Shown: positions 10,054 through 18,761, counted from the first letter of the stretch. The stretch is DNA of 64,000 nucleotides from Mesorhizobium sp. M1C.F.Ca.ET.210.01.1.1 (GCF_004791585.1 NZ_SRUU01000009.1:124001-188000), one strand, 5' to 3'. Numbers and translations: made by a program. The notes: generated by a model not told the origin, from the letters alone.

Positions 10054-10521
10054 ATGGCTGATCTCGCAGTGGGCGACGTTGCGCCGCAATTCGATCTCCC
10101 GCGCGACGGCGGCGGCTCTCTCAGCCTCTCTGCAGTCCGGGGAAAGCCTGTCGTACTCTACTTCTATCCGCAGGACGACACCACAAGCTGCACCAATGAG
10201 GCGATCGGCTTCTCGCAGCTGATGCCGGAATTCGAGAAGGCGGGCGCCGTGGTCATCGGGCTGTCTCCCGATAGCGTCAAGAAACACGACAAATTCAAGG
10301 CGAAGTACGATCTCACTGTCGACCTCGTCGCCGACGAGGAGCGCAAGGTGATAGGGGCCTACCATCTGTGGGTCGAGAAAATGATGTACGGCCGCAAATA
10401 CATGGGCGTCGAGCGCGCCACCTTCCTGATCGGCGGGGACGGACGGATTGCCCGCATCTGGCGGCAGGTCCGTGTCAAGGGCCATGCCGAAGAGGTGCTG
10501 GAGACGGTGCGGGCTCTTTAA
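10054..10521 (+). CDS. Peroxiredoxin, BCP/PrxQ type with a single cysteine
   Basis: A 155-residue thioredoxin-fold peroxidase that reduces peroxides. The peroxidatic cysteine is Cys46 in YPQDDTTSCTNEA. The resolving cysteine that BCP proteins often carry five residues later is absent (Ile in its place) and there is no other cysteine in the protein, so it should work as a 1-Cys enzyme using an external thiol. The ATG at 10054 follows AAGGG; the long upstream open frame is a shadow of the DUF3971 gene. Confidence 0.9.
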   Translation: MADLAVGDVAPQFDLPRDGGGSLSLSAVRGKPVVLYFYPQDDTTSCTNEAIGFSQLMPEFEKAGAVVIGLSPDSVKKHDKFKAKYDLTVDLVADEERKVIGAYHLWVEKMMYGRKYMGVERATFLIGGDGRIARIWRQVRVKGHAEEVLETVRAL

Positions 10522-10678
10522 GTCTCCTACCCGCACCGCCGGCCGCAACAAGCTCCTGCAACCCATCGCCTGCACAACGGGCATTCGTTACCGCGAAGCC
10601 CTGCCCGACAAAGCTTTGTTAACCCTAATAATGTGTAATCCCGGCCTGTCGTTGGAGTCGTAACGAAAGCTCGGTCCC

Positions 10679-11959
10679 GTGAAACCAAACGGTCAGTCAA
10701 CGGTCTTCGGCAGGCGCAAGGAGCCCCACACGGTCATCATCGCCAGGGGCAACGAGATCAAGCATTTCACCATCCGCCCCTGGCTGGTCGCGTTCATCGG
10801 ATCGGCGCTCGCGGCGATCGCCATCGGCTATCTCCTCGCCACCTCCTATCTGGTCCTGCGCGACGACCTGATCGGCGCTACCACGGCCAGGCAGGCGCGC
10901 ATGCAGCAGGCCTATGAGGACCGCATCTCCGCGCTGCGCGCCCAGGTTGACCGCATCACGAGCCGCCAGCTTCTCGACCAGCAGCTCATGGAAACCAAGG
11001 TCAGCGAGCTGCTGGCCAGGCAGACCCAGCTGAGCCAGCGCCATGGGCGGCTCGGACCGATCCTCGAACGCGCCGAAAGCGAAGTCGGCGATGCGCCCGC
11101 CGCGGCCGATACCACGACGAAGCCCGACGAGCATGCCGACGCAACCGGCGGCCTTTCGCAGGGCTCTGCCTACTCCGTCGCATCCTTGAGCGCCGGCGAT
11201 ACAAGGCCCTTCTCGCTGTGGTCGACCCGGTCCGACCCGCTCGATAGCGAAACCGCCGCGGATCGCGCCGACAGGCTGTTCGTATCGATCAACGCATCGC
11301 TCAAGGCCATCGAGAGCCAGCAGCTTACCCGCATCACCACGCTTGCGGACAATGCCTACAAGAACGCCGACGCGATCAGTCAGGCGCTCGAAGCGGCGGG
11401 CTTGCCGGTCGACGCCGAGCTTGACAAGAACGATGTCGGCGGCCCCCTGGTCCCCCTCGATTCCTCGCTGATCTTTGACAGCAAGGTCAAGGAGCTGGAC
11501 GAAGCTCTTGATGCTCTTGATCAAATCAAGAAGGAAGCGCGCAAACTGCCGCTCACCAATCCCGCCCCAGGCCATGCGGTGACCAGCCCGTTCGGCGTGC
11601 GCACCGACCCGATCCTCGGCACGGCCGCCTTGCACACGGGAATGGACTTCCGGGCACCGATCGGCATGCCGGCCAAGGTCACGGCCGCCGGAATTGTCAC
11701 CAAGGCCGGCTGGAACGGCGGCTACGGACGCATGGTCGAGGTCGACCACGGCAACGGTTTTGCCACGCGCTACGGGCATCTGAGCGAAATCGACGTCGCC
11801 GTCGGCCAGAAGCTCGCCGCCGGCGACGTGATCGGAAAGACGGGAAGCAGTGGCCGCTCGACCGGCCCGCATCTCCACTACGAAGTGCGCCACAATGGCG
11901 AGGCGGTCGACCCGCTGCGCTTCCTCGCAGTCGGCAAGAAGGTAGCGCAGTTCCTGTAG
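10679..11959 (+). CDS. M23 family metallopeptidase with N-terminal anchor and coiled coil
   Basis: A 426-residue envelope peptidase. Order: short cytoplasmic head, one membrane helix (about residues 36-58), a long charged coiled-coil-like periplasmic stretch (65-290) and a C-terminal LytM domain with zinc ligands H319 and D323 (HTGMD) and H398-L-H400 (HLHYEV). All catalytic residues are kept, so an active peptidoglycan endopeptidase is likely. The start is GTG; no good Shine-Dalgarno sequence is visible, and there is no upstream ATG in frame. Confidence 0.88.
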   Translation: MKPNGQSTVFGRRKEPHTVIIARGNEIKHFTIRPWLVAFIGSALAAIAIGYLLATSYLVLRDDLIGATTARQARMQQAYEDRISALRAQVDRITSRQLLDQQLMETKVSELLARQTQLSQRHGRLGPILERAESEVGDAPAAADTTTKPDEHADATGGLSQGSAYSVASLSAGDTRPFSLWSTRSDPLDSETAADRADRLFVSINASLKAIESQQLTRITTLADNAYKNADAISQALEAAGLPVDAELDKNDVGGPLVPLDSSLIFDSKVKELDEALDALDQIKKEARKLPLTNPAPGHAVTSPFGVRTDPILGTAALHTGMDFRAPIGMPAKVTAAGIVTKAGWNGGYGRMVEVDHGNGFATRYGHLSEIDVAVGQKLAAGDVIGKTGSSGRSTGPHLHYEVRHNGEAVDPLRFLAVGKKVAQFL

Positions 11960-12035
11960 TGCTTTCGCTCGCTGCACACCGGCGAGCTTTATCCGTCCAT
12001 CCCAGTTTGACCTGCCAGCCGGAAGTTACGCCGGA

Positions 12036-12070
12036 TTGACTCGGATTAAGTTGTAGGATGATATGTATCA
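12036..12070 (+). promoter_or_regulatory. Candidate promoter and GntR operator of the FAD-oxidase operon
   Basis: TTGACT at 12036-12041 is followed after 17 bases by TGATAT (12059-12064), a weak -10. The -10 lies inside the perfect inverted repeat TGATA-TG-TATCA (12059-12070). Half-sites of this size over the -10 are typical of GntR/FCD repressor operators, and such a regulator is the second gene of the operon. Autoregulation is inferred. The layout also favours the start at 12103 over the in-frame ATG at 12058, which would be upstream of the transcript. Confidence 0.5.
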
Positions 12071-12102
12071 CCCTATCGCCTGACACCAAAATTGCGCCGC
12101 CG

Positions 12103-13539
12103 ATGACCGCTCACAGCCTTTCGCCAGACGTTCTCGACGCCCTCGAAGGCGCCGTCGGGCGCAATGGCTTGACTGCCGAGCCGGCAGGGATGGCGAAGTA
12201 TCTTGGCGATTGGGCGGGCGACTATCGCGGCGGCGCCCTCGCAGTGTTGCGACCGGCTTCGGTTGCCGAGGTGCAGGCGTCGATGCGGCTTTGCGGCGCG
12301 TTGGGCCTCGGCGTCATTCCGCAGGGCGGCAACACCGGGCTGGTTTCGGGCGCCATCGACACGAATGGCGCCGGCATGGTCGTCGTCAGCCTGGAGCGGC
12401 TGAATGCCATCCGCCAAATCGATCCTGAGAACTTCACGCTGCAGGCCGACGCCGGCTGCGTGCTGCAAACGATCAAGGACGCGAGCGAGGCACAGGATTG
12501 CCTGTTTCCGCTGGCGCTCGGCGCGCAAGGCAGCTGCCAGATCGGCGGCAACGCGGCGAGCAATGCCGGCGGCGTCAATGTGCTGCGCTACGGCATGGCG
12601 CGCGATCTGATCCTCGGGTTGGAAGTCGTGCTCGCCGATGGCGAACTGTGGAACGGCTTCTCTGGTCTGCGCAAGAACAACAGCGGCTACGACCTGAAGC
12701 AGCTTTTCATCGGCTCGGAAGGCACGCTCGGCATCGTCACCGGCGTCGAGGTCAAGCTGTTCCCGAAACCGGCCCGTACCGAAACGGCCTATCTCGGCCT
12801 CGCCTCCTTCGAGGCGGCCATCGCGCTGTTCAACCGGGCGCGCCGCGACTGCTGCGACCTGATCTCGGCTTTTGAGATCATCGGTTCCGAGTGCATCGAG
12901 ATGGCCCGGCTGATCGACCCTGCAATGACGGAGCCGGTCTCGGCGCCCGTCCAGGTGCTGATCGAATTGTCCTCAGGGCCGACCATCGACCTCAACGGCG
13001 TGCTGGCCGGCTTCCTTGGCGATGCGATGAAAAAAGGACTGGTGAGCGACGCGGTCCTTGCCACTAGCGGCGCCCAGGCGAAGACCTTCTGGGCGATCCG
13101 CGAGGGATTGGTCGAAGGCCAGGCGAGGCGCGGCTATCATGTGCGCACCGATCTGTCGGTGCGCATTTCCGACATGCCGGCCCTGATCGAGCGCGCCCGC
13201 CGCTTCGTCGCGCTCGAACATCGCGGCTGGATCCCCCTTGCCTACGGCCATGCCGGCGACGGCAACATTCATTTCAATGTGCTGCCGCCGCTCGCGCTCG
13301 GGGAAAGCGAAGCGCGTTCGCGCGGCGCGGAAGTCACGGCGGGGCTCTACGACATTGCAGTCAACCTCGGCGGCTCGATCAGCGCCGAGCACGGCATCGG
13401 CCGCAGCCGTCGGCGTGAATTCTGGGACGGGCTCTCGCCGACGCATCGCCGTATGGTCTCCGCGCTGAAGACCGCCTTCGATCCCAACGGGATGATGAAT
13501 CCCGGCTGCCTGCTGCCCTCGACGGAGACTTTTCCATGA
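12103..13539 (+). CDS. FAD-binding oxidoreductase (GlcD / D-2-hydroxyacid dehydrogenase family)
   Basis: A 478-residue flavoprotein with FAD_binding_4 (about 40-180; PQGGNTGLVSGA at the FAD pyrophosphate site) and FAD-oxidase_C domains. The C-terminal metal motif HAGDGNIHFN and the late AEHGIG are those of D-lactate, D-2-hydroxyglutarate and glycolate dehydrogenases. It probably oxidises a D-2-hydroxyacid. It heads an operon with a GntR regulator (4-bp ATGA overlap), a VOC protein and an ABC importer, so the imported compound or a product of it may be its substrate. The specific acid is unknown. Confidence 0.87.
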   Translation: MTAHSLSPDVLDALEGAVGRNGLTAEPAGMAKYLGDWAGDYRGGALAVLRPASVAEVQASMRLCGALGLGVIPQGGNTGLVSGAIDTNGAGMVVVSLERLNAIRQIDPENFTLQADAGCVLQTIKDASEAQDCLFPLALGAQGSCQIGGNAASNAGGVNVLRYGMARDLILGLEVVLADGELWNGFSGLRKNNSGYDLKQLFIGSEGTLGIVTGVEVKLFPKPARTETAYLGLASFEAAIALFNRARRDCCDLISAFEIIGSECIEMARLIDPAMTEPVSAPVQVLIELSSGPTIDLNGVLAGFLGDAMKKGLVSDAVLATSGAQAKTFWAIREGLVEGQARRGYHVRTDLSVRISDMPALIERARRFVALEHRGWIPLAYGHAGDGNIHFNVLPPLALGESEARSRGAEVTAGLYDIAVNLGGSISAEHGIGRSRRREFWDGLSPTHRRMVSALKTAFDPNGMMNPGCLLPSTETFP

Positions 13540-14261
13540 AACAAAGACTGGCCGCCATCGGCACCGTCGAGACCCTGCCGCACCGGGTCGCCGCCTTCCT
13601 CAGCCGCGAGATCGAATCCGGCGAGTTGAACCCCGGCGCGCGGCTGCCGACCGAGCAGGAGCTTTCCGACAAATTCGGCGTCAGCCGCAACGTGGTGCGC
13701 GAGGCGATCGCCCAGCTCAGGGCCGACGGTATGATCGAGGCCCGCCAAGGCATCGGCGCCTTCGTGCTGGCGCCGGAGCAGCGGGCCGCTATCCGTATCG
13801 ACCGCGAGGCGCTCAAGGACACGCACAATATGGAGCGGCTGTTCGAGCTGCGCTGCATCCTCGAGGCCGAGTCGGCGGCGCTCGCCGCGGCGCGTCGCGG
13901 GCAGGAGCATCTCGATTCGATCAAGGCGGCGCTCGACCGCATGAGCGGCGAGGAGCGCTGGGAGGAAGGCAGCATCGACGCCGACCTGCTCTTCCACCGC
14001 GAGATCGCGCGGGCGACCGGCAACAGCTACATTCACACCTTCATCTCTTTCGTCTGCGAGCAGATCCGGCACTCGATCCACTACGCCCGCCTGACCAACC
14101 CTCTGCACGATCTCGTCGAGGTCAATGTCGGCGAGCATGTGCGCATCTACGAGGCGCTGGTGGCGGGCGATCCGGCAGCGGCGGAAGCAGCGATGCGCGC
14201 CCACATTGTCGGCGCGGCCGATCGCGTCGGGGTCAAGCTGCCACTTCGTGGAGCGAAATGA
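13536..14261 (+). CDS. GntR family transcriptional regulator (FCD/FadR subfamily)
   Basis: A 241-residue regulator. The N-terminal winged helix-turn-helix (about 15-80) shows RLPTEQELSDKFGVSR and VREAIAQLRADGMIEARQG. The C-terminal FCD ligand domain (about 95-230) has ExxS and the D-x3-H and H-x-x-I metal-site pattern (DLLFHREIA, EHVRIYEAL). The start codon overlaps the stop of the upstream oxidase. It probably represses its own operon and responds to the transported or oxidised acid. A matching inverted repeat lies at 12059-12070. Confidence 0.9.
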   Translation: MKQRLAAIGTVETLPHRVAAFLSREIESGELNPGARLPTEQELSDKFGVSRNVVREAIAQLRADGMIEARQGIGAFVLAPEQRAAIRIDREALKDTHNMERLFELRCILEAESAALAAARRGQEHLDSIKAALDRMSGEERWEEGSIDADLLFHREIARATGNSYIHTFISFVCEQIRHSIHYARLTNPLHDLVEVNVGEHVRIYEALVAGDPAAAEAAMRAHIVGAADRVGVKLPLRGAK

Positions 14262-14698
14262 CCATGCCGGCGAGCGTCACCCGCATCTCCGACGTCTGCC
14301 TGCTGGTGGAGAACATCGAGCGCACAGTCGACTTCTATGTCGAGAAACTCGGCTTCCGGCTGCGCCGCCGCGCCGAAGGCTTTGCCGACTTTCATGGCGA
14401 GGGCGTCACGCTCGCCGCGTGGGAGCTCGACCACATCAACCGGCATACCGGCGTTTCGAAGCTGAGATCGCCGCACCATGCGCACAAAGTCTGCGTGGCG
14501 GTCCGGCTCGACACACCTGGCGATATCGACCGGCTGCACGCCGAACTCAGCGCCAAGGGCGTGCCCTTCTACGGGCCGCCCGAAAACTATGTCTGGAATG
14601 CGCGCTGCGCCTATTTCACCGACCCGGACGATACGCTCTGGGAGCTTTACGCCTGGCTCGACGGCGGCCCTGGCGACTACCACGACGAACAGCCGTAG
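14258..14698 (+). CDS. VOC family protein (glyoxalase/dioxygenase fold)
   Basis: A 146-residue protein with the paired beta-alpha-beta-beta-beta modules of the vicinal oxygen chelate family: RISDVCLLVENIERTVDFY at the start, DPDDTLWELY near the end, where Glu is a usual metal ligand. VOC proteins include lyases, dioxygenases and isomerases. It overlaps the gntR stop by 4 bp, so it belongs to the operon. Catalytic role unknown. Confidence 0.85.
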   Translation: MTMPASVTRISDVCLLVENIERTVDFYVEKLGFRLRRRAEGFADFHGEGVTLAAWELDHINRHTGVSKLRSPHHAHKVCVAVRLDTPGDIDRLHAELSAKGVPFYGPPENYVWNARCAYFTDPDDTLWELYAWLDGGPGDYHDEQP

Positions 14699-14765
14699 AC
14701 GACGCCGCGCCAGAGGGAGCGGCCCGCCTGAAGAAGATACAAGAAGTCTGCAACAGGAGCGAAAA

Positions 14766-15818
14766 ATGAGTGGGAACACGGACTATCGATTAAATCGCCG
14801 CACTTTCGTGAAAGGTGGTCTCGCCGCTGTCGCGGCCGCGTCGGCGGGCATGCAACTCGTGCTGACGTCGGGCGCCAGAGCGGCCGGCAAGGTTGTCATC
14901 CAGTATGACTGGCTGATGTCCAACGGCCAGATCGGCGACATCGCCGCCGTCGCCAACGGCTATTTCAAGGATGCCGGGCTGGAGGTCGAATTCAGCCCCG
15001 GCGGCCCCAACGCCTCGACCGTGCCGCCGGTGATTTCCGGCGCCGCGCAGCTTGGCCAGTTCTCCGAGACACCGCAGCTCTATGCCGCGCGCGCCAGCGG
15101 CGTGCCGGTGAAGATCATCGCCTGCGGCTTCCGCACCGGCCCCTATGCGCTGACCTCGAAGCCGGGGAAGCCGATCCGCAATGTCGCCGACCTCAAGGGC
15201 AAGAAGATCGGCATCCAGCCGACAGCGCGCTTCGTCATTGACGAGATCCTGGCCAAGAACGGGATCGATGCCTCCGAAGTTACCATCGTCAATGTAGGCT
15301 TCGACAAGGCGCCGCTGGTGCGCGGCGACGTCGACGCCATCGGCGGCTGGATCACCAACACCCAGGCGCTGAGCGTGGTGGGCGACGACCGCATCGATCT
15401 CCTGGTGCGCGACCTCGGGCTTGCCTCCTACGCCGACGTCTATTTCGCCACTGACGCGGCGATCGAGAAGGACCCGGAGACGCTGGCGAAATTCATCGGC
15501 GCCGTCAGCAAGGGCTGGGGCTGGGTGCATGCCAACCCGCAGGAAGCGGTGAAGAAGATGGTCGCCGCCTATCCGGAAATGGATCTCGGCTGGGAAGAAA
15601 AGACCGTAAACCTGGTGCTGAAGCTCTCCTTCGACGGCGCAACCGCCAAGGACGGCTGGGGCACGTTCGACCCCGCTTCGATCGAGGAGCAGTTGGCGCT
15701 GCTCGACAAGGTCGGCCAGTATCCGAACGGGCGCCCGGCCGCCAAGGATGTCTACACCACCAAGATCCTGGAGCTTTCCGCCGCCGACCGGCCCAAGCTC
15801 GACGCGCCCGCGGCCTAG
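14766..15818 (+). CDS. ABC transporter substrate-binding protein (NitT/TauT/SsuA type)
   Basis: A 350-residue periplasmic binding protein. The N-terminus has a twin-arginine signal (NRRTFVKGG followed by an Ala-rich hydrophobic stretch to about residue 38). The body shows GLEVEFSPGG, VADLKGKKIGI and SYADVYFATD, typical of NMT1/SsuA-like proteins that bind sulfonates, nitrate, pyrimidine precursors or aromatic acids. AGGAG precedes the ATG. It is followed by an RIME-like element and then the ATPase and permease. Ligand unknown. Confidence 0.88.
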   Translation: MSGNTDYRLNRRTFVKGGLAAVAAASAGMQLVLTSGARAAGKVVIQYDWLMSNGQIGDIAAVANGYFKDAGLEVEFSPGGPNASTVPPVISGAAQLGQFSETPQLYAARASGVPVKIIACGFRTGPYALTSKPGKPIRNVADLKGKKIGIQPTARFVIDEILAKNGIDASEVTIVNVGFDKAPLVRGDVDAIGGWITNTQALSVVGDDRIDLLVRDLGLASYADVYFATDAAIEKDPETLAKFIGAVSKGWGWVHANPQEAVKKMVAAYPEMDLGWEEKTVNLVLKLSFDGATAKDGWGTFDPASIEEQLALLDKVGQYPNGRPAAKDVYTTKILELSAADRPKLDAPAA

Positions 15819-15939
15819 AGCATGATCCTGAAGCGAAGGTCCGCGTAGCAAAAAGTGGGAACCGGTTTTGGGAAAAGATCATGCTCGAGCAAAGAGTTAG
15901 ATCAGTATGATGATTCAACCAAACGTCATACTGATCTAA
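15818..15939. repeat. RIME-like double palindrome
   Basis: Two adjacent inverted repeats. The first has perfect 10-bp arms GAGCATGATC (15818-15827) and GATCATGCTC (15877-15886). The second has perfect 14-bp arms TTAGATCAGTATGA (15897-15910) and TCATACTGATCTAA (15926-15939). The paired-palindrome layout and size are those of the Rhizobium-specific intergenic mosaic elements. It starts in the stop codon of the binding protein gene and ends on the first base of the ATPase start codon. Confidence 0.75.
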
Positions 15940-16712
15940 TGCCGAACGCGATCGAAGCCAGCAAGCTCGATGTCGGCTATGGCGGCCAGCGGGCGGCCAT
16001 CAAAGTGCTCTCCGGCCTCGACCTCACGGTCGCGGCCGGTTCCTTCCTCGCGATCCTGGGACCGTCCGGCTGCGGCAAGTCGACCCTGCTGAGAGTAGTC
16101 GCCGACCTGCTCGACCCGCTCGGCGGCACCATCAGCGTGCTTGGCGCCACGCCGCACGCGGTGCGCTCGCGCCGCGACGTCGGCTTCGTCTTCCAGGATG
16201 CCACCCTATTGCCCTGGCGCACGGTGCGCGACAATGTGCGTCTGCCGCTCGGCGTCGGCCAGGGCAGCCTGACGCGCAGCATCGAGGACCGCAGCACCGA
16301 ACTGCTGGAGTTGATGGGGCTTGGCGGCCTCGGCGAGCGCCTGCCGCACCAACTGTCCGGCGGTCAGCGCCAGCGGGTCGCAATCGCCCGCGCTCTGCTT
16401 GGCGAGCCCAAGCTGCTGTTGATGGATGAGCCGTTCGGCGCCCTGGACGAGATCACCCGCGATCGTCTCAACGACGAGCTGCTTTCGCTCTGGCGGCGTA
16501 CCGGCACGACGATCCTCTTCGTCACCCATTCGATCGCCGAAGCCGCCTATCTCGGCGAACGCGTGATCGTCCTTGCCGCCAATCCGGGGCGCGTGGTGAC
16601 GGACCTCGACATGAGGCCCATCAAGCAGGAAGGCAACCGCTGCTCGCGCGAGGACGCCGCGATCGTCGCCGCAATGGCGGAATTGCGCACGGCGCTGGAG
16701 CGCGCATCGTGA
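15939..16712 (+). CDS. ABC transporter ATP-binding protein (NitT/TauT/SsuB type)
   Basis: A 257-residue ABC ATPase. Walker [11 protein letters not shown]-loop VFQDATLLPW, signature LSGGQRQRV, Walker B LLLMDEPFGALD and the switch histidine in VTHSIAEA are all present. It powers uptake with the binding protein before it and the permease after it (4-bp overlap). The ATG is the last base-pair step of an inverted repeat and has no Shine-Dalgarno sequence, so translation initiation may be affected by the hairpin. A GTG at 15855 inside the repeat is the only earlier in-frame option. Confidence 0.92.
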   Translation: MPNAIEASKLDVGYGGQRAAIKVLSGLDLTVAAGSFLAILGPSGCGKSTLLRVVADLLDPLGGTISVLGATPHAVRSRRDVGFVFQDATLLPWRTVRDNVRLPLGVGQGSLTRSIEDRSTELLELMGLGGLGERLPHQLSGGQRQRVAIARALLGEPKLLLMDEPFGALDEITRDRLNDELLSLWRRTGTTILFVTHSIAEAAYLGERVIVLAANPGRVVTDLDMRPIKQEGNRCSREDAAIVAAMAELRTALERAS

Positions 16713-17464
16713 GAGCGGCGCCGCTTTCCCCGCAAATGACCGTTGCGCTGCCGGTTCTCGGCGCTGCTTCGATCCTGCTCGCCTGGCAGTATCTTCTGCC
16801 GCTGCTTGGCGTGCCGGCATATATCGTGCCGACGCCGACGGCGATCTTCGGCGTCTTCCAGAAGAATTTCGCCCTGCTCATTGACAACCTGAGGCCGACG
16901 CTGATCGAGGCGCTGGCAGGCTTCGTCATCGGTAACCTGGCCGCTGTGCTGCTTGCCGTGCTCTTCGTGCACAGCCGCATCCTCCAGGCCGCCTATTTCC
17001 CGATCGTGCTGTTCCTCAACACCATCCCGATCCTGGCGCTGTCACCGATCATCATCCTGATCTTCGGCCTCGGCATGACGCCGAAGATCGTGATCGCCGC
17101 CGTGATCTGCTTCTTCCCGACATTGGTGAACATGATCCGGGGGCTGGATTCGGCTGGTGACAACGAGCACGAGCTGTTTCGGGTATTGTCGGCGACGCGC
17201 TGGGAGGTGTTCTGGAGCCTGCGCCTGCCGCGCGCGCTGCCGATGCTGTTCTCCTCGCTCCGCATAGCTTCCGCGACCGCCGTGATCGGCGCCATCGTCG
17301 GCGAATGGATCGGCTCGGACAAGGGGCTCGGCGCGCTGATCATCCAGGCGACCTTCAACTACCAGTCCGACCGCCTTTATGCGGCGATCATGCTGTCGTC
17401 GTCGCTGTCGATCGCGCTGTTCTGCATCGTCGTGCTGATCGAACGCCGCGCCATCAGATACTAA
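16709..17464 (+). CDS. ABC transporter permease (NitT/TauT/SsuC type)
   Basis: A 251-residue inner-membrane permease with about six hydrophobic segments. The EAA-like loop reads ELFRVLSATRWEVFWSLRLPRALP (shown in part: SATRWEVFWSLRLP). It starts with GTG overlapping the ATPase stop by 4 bp and closes the operon begun at 12103. It is the membrane part of the importer; substrate unknown. Confidence 0.9.
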   Translation: MRAAPLSPQMTVALPVLGAASILLAWQYLLPLLGVPAYIVPTPTAIFGVFQKNFALLIDNLRPTLIEALAGFVIGNLAAVLLAVLFVHSRILQAAYFPIVLFLNTIPILALSPIIILIFGLGMTPKIVIAAVICFFPTLVNMIRGLDSAGDNEHELFRVLSATRWEVFWSLRLPRALPMLFSSLRIASATAVIGAIVGEWIGSDKGLGALIIQATFNYQSDRLYAAIMLSSSLSIALFCIVVLIERRAIRY

Positions 17465-17547
17465 TCCTCCAGGCCCGGTCTGCCGCGCTGCGACCAGCGC
17501 GATCGCCAGTTTGCCGGTCCAAAATTATTTTTGAATTCCATTTGACT

Positions 17548-17559
17548 GAATAAATATTC
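17548..17559. promoter_or_regulatory. Candidate operator before the ROK-regulated sugar operon
   Basis: GAATA-AA-TATTC is a perfect 5-bp inverted repeat with a 2-bp spacer in an A+T-rich stretch (17521-17560), 36 bp before the ROK start. TTGACT directly precedes it at 17542-17547. ROK repressors bind A+T-rich palindromes near promoters. Only the repeat is seen; its use is inferred. Confidence 0.35.
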
Positions 17560-17594
17560 TCTGCGAACCTTGCGTCAACCGGGGAGCGCAAGGC

Positions 17595-18761
17595 ATGGCA
17601 TTGCGGGGGACCAATCAGGAGTTCGGGCGGCCCTACAATCGGCGTATCGTCCTTGAATCCATCCGCCGCTTCGGGCCTATCGCTCGCGGCGAAATCGCCC
17701 GGCATGTCGGGCTCACCGTCCAGACGGTGTCGACCATCGTCCGCGAACTGGAGGAACAGGGCTTTATCCTGTCGGTCCGCGAGGAACCGAAGGGTCGCGG
17801 CCTGCCGCCGGCGACGCTGCGCGTCAATCCGGAAGGCGGTTATGCCGTCGGCATCCACCTCACCCCGCTCGGCATCGATGCCGCGCTGATCAATCTCAGC
17901 GGCGACGTGATCGAGAGCGCGCATCGCGAGGCACCCAATGCAGCCCCCAACGATGCATTCGATGCAATCGGCGCCATGGTCGCCGAATTGACCGGCCGCC
18001 GCTCTGGTGGCCGCGTCATCGGCATCGGCATGGCGCTGCCTGGACCGTTCGGCGTCGAGCCGATGAGCTTCGTCGGCCCGACAACCATGGCCGGCTGGCA
18101 GGACGTTCCGCTGCGCGAGCGGCTGGCGGCTGTTACCGGCCTGCCGGCCTTCTTCGAAAATGACATGGCCGCCGCCGCGATGGGCGAGCGCCTCTACGGT
18201 CTCGGCACAAAACACTCCGAATGTTACTATCTCTACTTCGGCTTCGGGCTTGGCGGCACCATGCTGCATGATGGCAGCGTGTTGCGCGGCGCCTGGGGCA
18301 ATGCCGGCGAGATTGGCCATGTCCCGGTCGTCCCCGGCGGCGAGCTTTGTCCCTGCGGCAATCGCGGCTGCCTCGAACGCTACGTCTCGCTGGAAGCTCG
18401 CGGCCGCTGGGATGGCGATGATGCCGAGTGGGTCGCCGAGGTCGCACCGATCCTTCGCAACGCCATCGCCACCATCGAAAACCTCTTCGACCCTGAGACG
18501 ATCGTCCTTGGCGGGCTCGCCTCGCCTGCCCTGCTCGAGCGGCTGGCGGCATCGGCGGAGCCGCTGCACAATTCGGTCTCGGCCCGCAAGGATCGCACGA
18601 CGCCGCGCATCCTGGTGGCGCAAGGAGGACAGCACACGGTGCTGCGGGGAGCGGCGGCGCTCGCCGTTTCGGGCGTGCTTTCGCCTCGCTTCGGCCAGAT
18701 CTTCACTGCCAGGCGACAGAGCGAGGGCGACCTTCTGAAAGGTGGAGACATCGCGGCATGA
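17595..18761 (+). CDS. ROK family transcriptional regulator
   Basis: A 388-residue sugar-responsive regulator. An N-terminal winged helix (about 12-75, ARGEIARHVGLTVQTVSTIV) is followed by a ROK sugar-kinase-like domain with GIGIGMALPGP-type phosphate motif (seen as VIGIGMALPGP) and the zinc site CPCGNRGCLE near residue 258. It heads the importer genes and overlaps the ATPase start by 4 bp, so it probably represses this operon and is relieved by the transported sugar or its product. Confidence 0.9.
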   Translation: MALRGTNQEFGRPYNRRIVLESIRRFGPIARGEIARHVGLTVQTVSTIVRELEEQGFILSVREEPKGRGLPPATLRVNPEGGYAVGIHLTPLGIDAALINLSGDVIESAHREAPNAAPNDAFDAIGAMVAELTGRRSGGRVIGIGMALPGPFGVEPMSFVGPTTMAGWQDVPLRERLAAVTGLPAFFENDMAAAAMGERLYGLGTKHSECYYLYFGFGLGGTMLHDGSVLRGAWGNAGEIGHVPVVPGGELCPCGNRGCLERYVSLEARGRWDGDDAEWVAEVAPILRNAIATIENLFDPETIVLGGLASPALLERLAASAEPLHNSVSARKDRTTPRILVAQGGQHTVLRGAAALAVSGVLSPRFGQIFTARRQSEGDLLKGGDIAA

